This document shows, piece by piece, positions 18,281 through 25,795 of a stretch of DNA of 64,000 bases. The notes beneath the pieces were generated by a model. That model had not been told where the DNA came from. It was given only the letters and a program-made list of their open reading frames with translations, and ran no database searches. The DNA comes from Nitrospirota bacterium (GTDB lineage Bacteria; Nitrospirota; Nitrospiria; SBBL01; JAADHI01). The position numbers and the translations under genes are program-made. The stretch is from positions 1-64,000 of the forward strand of contig JAJDBU010000063.1 of NCBI GenBank assembly GCA_029261195.1, read 5' to 3'. Position 1 is the first letter of the stretch. Each line of letters begins with the position of its first letter.

Positions 18281-19501
18281 ATGACCACACGACAATTCAA
18301 AATGAATCCATTTACGATAAATGTTAATTCGTTTGCACACCTCCTTATTGCCGCCATGTTTACGGTGATTATGCTTGATATGGGAGGACAAATGGGGATA
18401 CGGAATATTGTTGTGCCTGTTTGTGTTGTGATGTTGGTCATTGTTCGGCGTATTGTTATCCCTCGGCAATTTATTCTTCTATTTGCACTATTTATGGTTT
18501 ATCCAACTTTTCTTTTATTGACCGGTGTTACGAAAGGAGCCGATCTTGCTGTTGCAAGATCTCAATATCAATCAACAGTATTAGCTTTTAGTTTGATAAT
18601 TATTCTGTCAAACGTATCATACTCTTTTTTTGCACAAGCCCTATATTCTTCTATCGCGTTAACGGCATTCGTTGCAATTCTCTTTGCAGTTTTGCTGAGT
18701 CTTGATATTGATCTCTTCGCTCGTCTAATTGGTAGTCTTCATGAAGATGGGGTAGGGTATTTTGGACTGAGAGGTTTTGGTGAATCACTGCTGCCAAATA
18801 TTTATTTCAAGTCGACATTGTTCTATGTTCCTGCTGCCTTGTTTTTTTTATGTAATGGCCGCTATATTTTATATTTAATTTGTGTGGTTGGATTGGTAGT
18901 TGCCGTCTCGAAAGCCGGAATGTTCTTTGTAAGTATAGGGACAATATTTTATGTCTTTAAGAATAGAAAGTTTTCGTCTGTTTTGATGGCCGGGGCAATG
19001 TTATGTATTTTGTATGTACTTGTTTTTCAATCTCCGCTTATTGAGTTATTTTCTGAGATTCAAGAAGGAAACAGTACTACGGTTGATGTTCGTCGTGGTC
19101 ATTTAACTTCAATACTTCAACTATTCTCAGATCAGCCATATGGTTTTTTGTTTGGCTACGGGCTTGGGACTGAGTTCTACTCCGAAGGTGCGGGTACATA
19201 TGTAACGAATATCGAACTGGATCACCTAAATACCATAAGAAAATATGGATTGATTTGGTCTAGTGCCTTTTTTGGAATGATTTTCTTCACAGCAATTTGT
19301 GCAATCAAAACCCCTCTCAAGGAAATTCGTATCTTAGGTGTTTGCCTGATTGTGGCCTTTGTTGTCGCGGGGACAAATCCAGTTTTAATTAGCCCGGCTT
19401 TTTTCTTGATTTTTATTGCGACGATGAGTGCGAATAACCAATACAAATCCAAGGTGACGATAATAAATAAAAGTATCAACTCCAAGGTAACTCATGGATA
19501 G
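18281..19501 (+). CDS. wzy: O-antigen polymerase-like membrane protein (Wzy)
   Basis: About ten to eleven hydrophobic segments in 406 residues with a large external loop (roughly residues 255-310), where FGYGLGTEFYSEG lies. This is the usual profile of Wzy polymerases and O-antigen ligases. Sequence is AT-rich and poorly conserved, which is normal for wzy. Two adjacent starts exist (GTG 18278, ATG 18281), neither with a strong ribosome site. As it is the only such protein in the cluster with a flippase, polymerase is more likely than ligase. Confidence 0.75.
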   Translation: MTTRQFKMNPFTINVNSFAHLLIAAMFTVIMLDMGGQMGIRNIVVPVCVVMLVIVRRIVIPRQFILLFALFMVYPTFLLLTGVTKGADLAVARSQYQSTVLAFSLIIILSNVSYSFFAQALYSSIALTAFVAILFAVLLSLDIDLFARLIGSLHEDGVGYFGLRGFGESLLPNIYFKSTLFYVPAALFFLCNGRYILYLICVVGLVVAVSKAGMFFVSIGTIFYVFKNRKFSSVLMAGAMLCILYVLVFQSPLIELFSEIQEGNSTTVDVRRGHLTSILQLFSDQPYGFLFGYGLGTEFYSEGAGTYVTNIELDHLNTIRKYGLIWSSAFFGMIFFTAICAIKTPLKEIRILGVCLIVAFVVAGTNPVLISPAFFLIFIATMSANNQYKSKVTIINKSINSKVTHG

Positions 19502-19572
19502 AATGCTAGAAGCTTTTGGCGAAAACCCTACCTTTCTAAGGGATGAATGTAGGCCTTCTATACAGGGGATTT

Positions 19573-20490
19573 ATGACTGTTCACGCTAAAGTGGCTGTCC
19601 TGCTGGCAACTTACAATGGTTCTCAATTTTTACCTTGTTTTCTTGAAAGTCTTACTAAGCAGAGTCATAGCGAATTTATTTTATTTGTCAGGGACGATTG
19701 TTCCACTGATGACACATTAGATATCCTTCAACGTTATTGTGGGCAAATTGATATTCGAGTTGTGCCCAATGAGGTGCGACTTGGAGCGGCAAAAAATTTT
19801 ATGGCGCTTCTAGAAAATTCTGGAGAGGGCTTTGAGTATTATTCTTTTGCTGACCAAGATGACTACTGGCATGAAAGTAAATTGGAGCGTGCGCTTAATC
19901 GGCTTTCTGATATAAAAGATATCCCTGCCTTATATTGCTCTCGGCTTGAATATGTTGACGAAAAATTACAGCACATTAAGTATTCTCGAAAGTTTAAGTT
20001 CATCGGCCTGGAAAATGCTCTTGTAGAGAATATAGCTACTGGCTGTACTACTGTGATTAACCAGGAAGCTAGGTCTTTAGTCTTAAGTTGCTTGCCACGA
20101 TTTTATATTATGCATGATTGGTGGTTATATCTCGTAGTTACATCCTTTGGGGAAGTTGTCTGCGACGATTTTCCAACGATTAAATATCGTCAACATGGAG
20201 GTAATACAATTGGTGCAGCTACTAATATTTTTCAGGATTTTTATCGAAGAATGAGAAGATTTTTATCACACGATAAAGGGATATTCGGTTTATATGCTCA
20301 AACTAATGAATTTAAAATTTGTTATTCAACGAGACTACGAGCGGAGCAGACATATTTAGTAGATAGGATTTTGTTTGGAAAAAAAGGCTTAATTGAAAGG
20401 TTTTATCTCTGTGTGTCATCCCCTTTTGTTAGGCAAAAATACCTTGATACATTGATACTAAGATTTTTATTTTTGATTAATCGTTATTAG
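19573..20490 (+). CDS. GT2 glycosyltransferase, rhamnosyltransferase-like
   Basis: A GT-A inverting transferase of about 305 residues. It begins VAVLLATYNGSQFL, with FVRDDCSTDDT binding the nucleotide and FADQDDYWHESKLERA as the metal-binding DXD region. The later MHDWWLYL and KYRQHGGNTIG motifs are common in rhamnosyltransferases of the RgpB/WbbL kind. ATG 19573 is chosen because AGGGGA lies five bases ahead; the ATG at 19543 lacks this. If the acceptor chemistry is rhamnose, the donor would have to come from another locus, as the rml genes here are broken. Confidence 0.8.
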   Translation: MTVHAKVAVLLATYNGSQFLPCFLESLTKQSHSEFILFVRDDCSTDDTLDILQRYCGQIDIRVVPNEVRLGAAKNFMALLENSGEGFEYYSFADQDDYWHESKLERALNRLSDIKDIPALYCSRLEYVDEKLQHIKYSRKFKFIGLENALVENIATGCTTVINQEARSLVLSCLPRFYIMHDWWLYLVVTSFGEVVCDDFPTIKYRQHGGNTIGAATNIFQDFYRRMRRFLSHDKGIFGLYAQTNEFKICYSTRLRAEQTYLVDRILFGKKGLIERFYLCVSSPFVRQKYLDTLILRFLFLINRY

Positions 20491-20528
20491 GTGATTGAAT
20501 TATTTAGGATTAGTTCAGGAGAAAATTA

Positions 20529-22481
20529 GTGTGCGGGTTTATAGGTTTTCTGGGCGGAAAAGCCCTACATGGAGCATTAGGCGAGGAAGCTGTGATTCAA
20601 CGTATGGCCGATTCCATCCTCCACCGTGGCCCGGACGATGTTGGTTATTGGTGTGATGTTGATCAGCATGTCAGCTTGGGCCATCGGCGTCTGGCGGTTG
20701 TCGATTTGTCGCCCGCTGGACATCAGCCCATGCATTCTGCTTCTGGTCGTTATGTCATCGCCTATAATGGAGAGGTCTATAATTTTCCGGCCCTCCGCCT
20801 AAAACTGGAGCACCTGGGACAGCGTTTCCGGGGCCACTCCGATACAGAAGTTGTCTTGGCCGCAATTGACGCTTGGGGTTTGGAGGGGGCAATCACACAA
20901 TTCGTTGGAATGTTTGCCTTTGCCCTCTGGGATTGCCGTGAGCGACGGCTGTCTCTGGTCCGAGATAGGCTTGGCATCAAGCCACTTTATTACGGACGGG
21001 TGAACGGGGCTTTTGTCTTCGGCTCGGAGTTGAAGGCCATCCGGGCCTTTCCGGGCTTTAAACAGCCGGTTGACCGGGGGGCTTTGGCGCTTCTGATGCG
21101 GCACAATTATGTGCCTGCGCCTTACTCTATTTACCAGGATATCTATAAACTTTCCCCTGGGCATATACTAACTTTGGATAGAAATGACCCGGCAGGAAAA
21201 CCGGAAATAAATGCCTATTGGTCTGCGAAGGAGGTGGCGGAGGCTGGTGTCGCCTCACCCTTTGAGGGATCGGATTCCGAAGCGATTGAAGCGCTGGATG
21301 GACTATTGCGTGATGCAGTCGGCAGCCGTATGGTGTCGGACGTGCCGCTGGGGGCTTTTCTATCCGGCGGCTACGACTCTTCTTTGGTCGTGGCTCAGAT
21401 GCAGGCCCAAAGCAGCCGACCAGTACGTACCTTTTCCATCGGATTTCACGAAAAACAATACAATGAAGCAAATCATGCCAAGGCGGTCGCGGTACATCTG
21501 GGAACTGATCACACCGAGCTTTATGTGACATCGAAAGAGGCAATGGACGTCATCCCCCGACTGCCAACGCTCTATGATGAGCCATTTTCGGATTCTTCAC
21601 AGATTCCGGCATTTCTAGTTTCTCAGTTAGCACGGCAACATGTCACTGTAAGCCTCTCAGGCGATGGTGGCGATGAACTTTTCTCCGGGTATAACCGTTA
21701 TTTTTGGGGAAGAAGCATCTGGAACAGAATTGGCTGGCTCCCCATTGGTACCCGAAAGTTGATGTGTACAGCCCTAACGGCGGTTTCTCCCGAAAGGTGG
21801 GATCGGGTGTTTGATCACTTGAGTCCGATCCTCCCTTCCATGGTAAAGCAGAGAATGCCGGGTGATCGACTGCATAAGTTGGCTGAAATTCTAAGGGCAT
21901 CATCCCCTGATGCGATGTATCATACATTAATCTCCCATTGGAAAGATCCTGCTTCCATGATCCTTTGTGCAAAGGAGCCGAAGACGGTTCTTACTGATAG
22001 AAGCCGCTGGGCAAATCTAGAGGATTTCACCCAGAGAATGATGTATCTCGACACTGTGAGTTATTTGCCTGACGACATTCTAGTCAAGGTTGACCGTGCC
22101 AGCATGGGCGTGAGCCTGGAAGCCCGCGTTCCACTACTGGATCATCGCATTGTAGAATTTGCCTGGCGGCTTCCCCTTTCGATGAAATTACGGGACGGAC
22201 AGGGAAAGTGGATCTTGAGACAAGTGCTCTACAAATATGTCCCCCGAAAATTAGTCGACCGTCCAAAAATGGGCTTCGGCGTCCCAATTGATTCCTGGTT
22301 GCGGGGGCCACTAAGGGACTGGGCAGAATCACTTCTGGATGAAAAACGCTTGCTCCATGAAGGTTTTTTTAAACCGCAGCCGATCCGGCAGCTTTGGGCC
22401 GAACATCTCTCAGGAAAACGCAACTGGCAATATCATTTATGGGATGTGTTGATGTTTCAGGCGTGGTTGGAAAATCAGTAA
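20529..22481 (+). CDS. asnB: glutamine-hydrolysing asparagine synthase family
   Basis: Class-II glutamine amidotransferase fused to an AMP-forming synthetase. The protein starts GTG-Cys-Gly, so the nucleophile is Cys2 after methionine removal; AGGAGAA lies ahead of the GTG. HRGPDD and YNGEVYNF mark the glutaminase, SGGYDSS the pyrophosphate loop and SLSGDGGDELFSGYNRY the synthetase. Such genes are frequent in O-antigen clusters, where they are thought to amidate uronic acids. True asparagine synthesis remains possible. It converges on the toxin gene eight bases downstream. Confidence 0.9.
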   Translation: MCGFIGFLGGKALHGALGEEAVIQRMADSILHRGPDDVGYWCDVDQHVSLGHRRLAVVDLSPAGHQPMHSASGRYVIAYNGEVYNFPALRLKLEHLGQRFRGHSDTEVVLAAIDAWGLEGAITQFVGMFAFALWDCRERRLSLVRDRLGIKPLYYGRVNGAFVFGSELKAIRAFPGFKQPVDRGALALLMRHNYVPAPYSIYQDIYKLSPGHILTLDRNDPAGKPEINAYWSAKEVAEAGVASPFEGSDSEAIEALDGLLRDAVGSRMVSDVPLGAFLSGGYDSSLVVAQMQAQSSRPVRTFSIGFHEKQYNEANHAKAVAVHLGTDHTELYVTSKEAMDVIPRLPTLYDEPFSDSSQIPAFLVSQLARQHVTVSLSGDGGDELFSGYNRYFWGRSIWNRIGWLPIGTRKLMCTALTAVSPERWDRVFDHLSPILPSMVKQRMPGDRLHKLAEILRASSPDAMYHTLISHWKDPASMILCAKEPKTVLTDRSRWANLEDFTQRMMYLDTVSYLPDDILVKVDRASMGVSLEARVPLLDHRIVEFAWRLPLSMKLRDGQGKWILRQVLYKYVPRKLVDRPKMGFGVPIDSWLRGPLRDWAESLLDEKRLLHEGFFKPQPIRQLWAEHLSGKRNWQYHLWDVLMFQAWLENQ

Positions 22482-22489
22482 AGCTGCGC

Positions 22490-22819
22490 TCAAAAGAGAC
22501 AGGCACGGAGCTGGAGAGATGTTTCTTCTTTGTCTCGTTTTGAAAGATACCCGATTATTTTTATGATGAGTCGATTGTCTAGCGTAAATAACTTTAGACG
22601 GACAATACACGCAACATGTAGCCCGGCTGCATCGAGGTTTGTAATTACGGTATCGCCAGGCCACGGGCTGTGGGACTGGGATGTGATCATTGCCAGGAGT
22701 GTATGGCCACTACGATTAAATTCTTGTTTACTGATAACCACGGCAGGGCGCCGCTTGTTCTCTTGTTTCTCAGTAAAAGGGAAAGGGACCACTACCACAT
22801 CCCATCGCTCACAGGTCAC
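22490..22819 (-). CDS. MazF/PemK-family toxin, probable endoribonuclease
   Basis: The reading begins at GTG 22819, placed seven bases after GAGGAGG and 11 bases inside the antitoxin gene. This gives 109 residues, the family norm. It opens WDVVVVPFPFT and KRRPAVVIS, the ribosome-like SH3 barrel strands of MazF/PemK, and contains VRLKLFTLDNRLI. Members cut mRNA at short sequences when the antitoxin is lost. It lies antisense to the surrounding sugar genes. Confidence 0.85.
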   Translation of the reverse strand: MTCERWDVVVVPFPFTEKQENKRRPAVVISKQEFNRSGHTLLAMITSQSHSPWPGDTVITNLDAAGLHVACIVRLKLFTLDNRLIIKIIGYLSKRDKEETSLQLRACLF

Positions 22820-23033
22820 GGAATGCCTCCTCGTCTTCAGAGCTGCCCCACTCATCCAGTGTGCTGGAGAGGGCCGCATGAAAGACTGCATCGAAAGGGG
22901 CAACACGCTTAAGGATAACAGCCCCGTTTTCAACTTCATAGGCGATGATGTCTCCAGGTTCAACGTTCAGGCTCTTCCGGATTTCTTTGGGAATAGTGAT
23001 TTGTCCTTTACTCGATATCCGACTGGTTTTCAT
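22809..23033 (-). CDS. AbrB/MazE-family antitoxin
   Basis: A 74-residue protein with the swapped-hairpin AbrB DNA-binding domain (ISSKGQITIPKEIRKSLNVEPGD), followed by an acidic tail that would bind and neutralise the toxin. A strong AAAGGAGG precedes the ATG. A consensus promoter and an inverted repeat lie upstream, consistent with autorepression by the toxin-antitoxin complex. Confidence 0.88.
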   Translation of the reverse strand: MKTSRISSKGQITIPKEIRKSLNVEPGDIIAYEVENGAVILKRVAPFDAVFHAALSSTLDEWGSSEDEEAFRDL

Positions 23034-23044
23034 TTCCCCGCCTC

Positions 23045-23092
23045 CTTTACTTCACTATAGTAAAGAATAAAAGGAAGCGTATTTCCTGTCAA
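23045..23092 (-). promoter_or_regulatory. antitoxin-toxin promoter and operator
   Basis: On the minus strand TTGACA (23092-23087) and TATTCT (23069-23064) are 17 bases apart, a near-consensus sigma70 promoter. A perfect 7-bp inverted repeat, CTTTACT at 23045-23051 and AGTAAAG at 23059-23065, overlaps the -10 edge and start point. It is ideally placed for autorepression by the AbrB-type antitoxin. Confidence 0.75.
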
Positions 23093-23100
23093 GTAGAATA

Positions 23101-24258
23101 ATGGTTGGAACAGTGAAACCAAAGAAGCCTAAAGTTTTGTTTCTGATCACTGAAGATTGGTATTTTTGGTCACACCGGTTGCCATTGGCAAGGGCTGCGC
23201 GTGATGCGGGATTTCAGGTGATTGTCGCAACGAGAATAAACAAGCATGGAAGTTTAATTCAAAAGGAAGGTTTCAAACTTCTTCCGATTAAACTTCTAAG
23301 ACGAAGTAAAAACCTTTTCAAGGAATGCGCTGCATTAATAGACCTGATAAGAATTTACCGCGAAGAAAGGCCGGACTTGGTCCATCACGTGGCAATCAAA
23401 CCCGTTCTCTATGGTTCCGTGGCAGCAAAGTTTGCAAAGGTTCCTGCAGTTGTGAATGCTTTAGCGGGGCTTGGCCATATATTTATTGCGAAGGGTTGGC
23501 GGGACAATATATTAAAGAAGTGCATTTGTTTTGCTTATAAAACAGCTTTTAGTTTAAAAAACCTAAGCGTGATTTTTCAGAACCCGGATGATATTGCAAT
23601 CTTTCTTGGCCGAGGTTTAGTCTCCGAAGAGAAAACTGTTTTGATCAAGGGTTCCGGGGTTGATCCCTCCACATTTAAACTCTGCCTGGAGGCAAATGGT
23701 ATTCCGCTAGTGATACTCCCTTCCCGTATGCTTTGGGCCAAAGGGGTCAAAGAGTTTGTGGATGCGGCTCAGATCCTTCGTCATTCGGGTATTAAAGCGC
23801 GCTTTGCCCTTGTGGGGAAGAGTGATCAGGCCAATCCTTCTGCGGTTTCAACCGCTCAACTTCAAGCCTGGGATACCAAGGGTTCTGTTGAATGGTGGGG
23901 GCATCGTGCTGACATGCCCAGCGTATTTGCCCGGTCCCACATTGTTTGTTTGCCGTCATTTTATGGCGAAGGCGTTCCCAAGGTACTCATTGAGGCGGCT
24001 GCATGTGGCCGAGCGATTGTCACAACAGACACACCCGGTTGTCGGGAAATTGTGCGTCACGGAGAAAATGGTCTTTTGGTCCCTGTTCGTGATAGTAATG
24101 CCTTGGCTGAAGCATTGCGGATACTCATTGAAAATCCGACCATGCGGGCTGAAATGGGGGCTCGGGGGAGAGAAATCGCAGTTGCAGAATTTTCTGAAGA
24201 GAAAGTCATAGAACAGACACTTTCTGTTTATCGAGACTTGTTATCCCAGAAGGTATAA
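23101..24258 (+). CDS. GT4 glycosyltransferase, PglA/WbpH-like
   Basis: A retaining GT-B transferase of 385 residues. The N-terminal half starts VLFLITEDWYFWSHRLPLA with HHVAIKPVLYGS. The donor half has LPSRMLWAKGVKEFV and EX7E as EGVPKVLIE. Its closest-looking relatives add an N-acetylated hexose to the first lipid-linked sugar. It is followed by a 4-keto-sugar reductase and the initiating transferase, the standard trio in QuiNAc- or FucNAc-initiated clusters. The start lies eight bases past the antitoxin promoter's -35, so the toxin-antitoxin insert abuts this gene. Confidence 0.82.
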   Translation: MVGTVKPKKPKVLFLITEDWYFWSHRLPLARAARDAGFQVIVATRINKHGSLIQKEGFKLLPIKLLRRSKNLFKECAALIDLIRIYREERPDLVHHVAIKPVLYGSVAAKFAKVPAVVNALAGLGHIFIAKGWRDNILKKCICFAYKTAFSLKNLSVIFQNPDDIAIFLGRGLVSEEKTVLIKGSGVDPSTFKLCLEANGIPLVILPSRMLWAKGVKEFVDAAQILRHSGIKARFALVGKSDQANPSAVSTAQLQAWDTKGSVEWWGHRADMPSVFARSHIVCLPSFYGEGVPKVLIEAAACGRAIVTTDTPGCREIVRHGENGLLVPVRDSNALAEALRILIENPTMRAEMGARGREIAVAEFSEEKVIEQTLSVYRDLLSQKV

Positions 24259-24259
24259 A

Positions 24260-25225
24260 GTGAAAAATCTTCTTATCACAGGAGGTTCTGGATTCGTTGC
24301 TCAGGCCTTGTTTCCTAAGCTGATTTCTGAAAACTGGAAGATCCGAACGACGCTGAGGCATGAAAAGCAACAGGACCGATTACTAAAAGAGGTATCCAGT
24401 TTTGTCACGGGTAACTTGGAAGGCTGCGCAGATTGGAAACCGCTTGTAGATGGGGTGGATGTTATTGTCCACTTGGCGGCGCGTGTTCATCAAATGAGGG
24501 AACAGGAAGAAAACATCGAAGCAGCGTACCAACAAATGAATGTAGAAGTCACACGGGATTTAGCCGAAGCGGCCGTCAAAGCTAAAGTGAAAAGATTTGT
24601 ATTTATAAGCTCGATAAAGGCAATGGGAGAAGAAACCGAAGCTCACCTTACATGGAATGAATCTTCACCCTGCAAGCCACAAGATGCTTACGGACGAAGC
24701 AAGTATGATGCAGAGCGAGCCTTAATCGATATTGCTCAAAAGACCGGTCTTGAAGTTGTTATTTTACGACTTCCTTTAGTCTATGGGCCGTGGCTTAAGG
24801 CGAACATGTCCAGGCTTTTTAGAATTGTGAATTATGGACTGCCTCTTCCCTTTGGCATGGTTCAAAATGCAAGAAGTCTGCTCTTTGTCGGCAACCTGGT
24901 CGATGCCATTCGTCTGACATTGGATCATCCGAAGGCTGCCGGACAAACATTTTTACTCAGCGATAGAGAGAGCGTCTCTACCCCGGAATTGATTCGCCGC
25001 ATTGCCCATGCCTTAGGTCGTCCGGCCAGATTACTGCCCCTTCCTCCCACCGTTCTGCAATGGGTCGGCAAGATCACTGGAAAATCGTCAATAATGAATC
25101 GCCTACTCAATTCTTTGGTGATTGATAACAGTTTGATCCAACGCGAGTTGAATTGGAGCCCTCCTTTTTCGATGGCCCAGGGTCTTCAAGAGACTGCAGA
25201 GTGGTATCGATCACAGATAAAATGA
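24260..25225 (+). CDS. NAD-dependent sugar epimerase/reductase, WbpV-like
   Basis: An extended short-chain dehydrogenase. The NAD-binding motif TGGSGFV is at the start, with VHLAARVHQ and the catalytic pair YGRSK. GTG start one base after the glycosyltransferase stop. In Pseudomonas and Rhizobium, relatives (WbpV, WreQ) reduce a UDP-4-keto-6-deoxy-GlcNAc at C4 to give the first sugar, UDP-FucNAc or UDP-QuiNAc. The matching 4,6-dehydratase (WbpM type) is not in this window. The family call is secure; the substrate is inferred. Confidence 0.82.
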   Translation: MKNLLITGGSGFVAQALFPKLISENWKIRTTLRHEKQQDRLLKEVSSFVTGNLEGCADWKPLVDGVDVIVHLAARVHQMREQEENIEAAYQQMNVEVTRDLAEAAVKAKVKRFVFISSIKAMGEETEAHLTWNESSPCKPQDAYGRSKYDAERALIDIAQKTGLEVVILRLPLVYGPWLKANMSRLFRIVNYGLPLPFGMVQNARSLLFVGNLVDAIRLTLDHPKAAGQTFLLSDRESVSTPELIRRIAHALGRPARLLPLPPTVLQWVGKITGKSSIMNRLLNSLVIDNSLIQRELNWSPPFSMAQGLQETAEWYRSQIK

Positions 25226-25782
25226 AACGATTTTTTGATTTCCTGCTGGCATTTGTTTTGATTGTGTTTCTCCTCACACCGATGCTCTTCATTGCGCTTC
25301 TAGTGAAAATAACTTCAGAAGGACCAGCGCTATACTGGTCGGATCGCGTGGGTCGAAACAATTGTATTTTTAAAATGCCTAAGTTTAGAACCATGCAGAT
25401 CAATACCCCGGCTGTCGCAACACATCTCCTGAGTCATTCAGAGCAGTATTTGACCCCGGTCGGTGGTTTCCTGAGAAAATCGAGCCTTGATGAACTTCCT
25501 CAACTTTTTAACATCCTGAAAGGTGATATTAGCTTTGTCGGACCCAGACCGGCCCTTTTTAACCAGGAGGATTTAATCGCACTGCGTACAAAAAAAGGAA
25601 TACACACACTCATTCCGGGCCTGACCGGTTGGGCTCAGATCAATGGACGGGATGATTTGCCTATTCCTGCTAAAGTTGATTTCGACGAATACTATCTCAA
25701 GAATGGATCTTTTCTTTTTGATCTGAAGATATTATGGATGACCCCCTTTAAAGTGATCCGCCTGGAAGGGGTAAAACATTGA
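25222..25782 (+). CDS. initiating phosphoglycosyl transferase, PglC type
   Basis: A small monotopic transferase of 186 residues. One N-terminal re-entrant hydrophobic helix (FDFLLAFVLIVFLLTPMLF) is followed by KFRTM and the catalytic KSSLDELPQL region, with SFVGPRPAL and PGLTGWAQINGR. It transfers a sugar phosphate from UDP-sugar to undecaprenyl phosphate, the first step of the repeat unit. It lacks the extra transmembrane bundle of WcaJ-type enzymes. ATG 25222 makes an ATGA overlap with the reductase; the ORF upstream of that is out of phase with family starts. It ends 13 bases before the convergent redox operon. Confidence 0.88.
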   Translation: MKRFFDFLLAFVLIVFLLTPMLFIALLVKITSEGPALYWSDRVGRNNCIFKMPKFRTMQINTPAVATHLLSHSEQYLTPVGGFLRKSSLDELPQLFNILKGDISFVGPRPALFNQEDLIALRTKKGIHTLIPGLTGWAQINGRDDLPIPAKVDFDEYYLKNGSFLFDLKILWMTPFKVIRLEGVKH

Positions 25783-25795
25783 ATCGTAGCCACGA

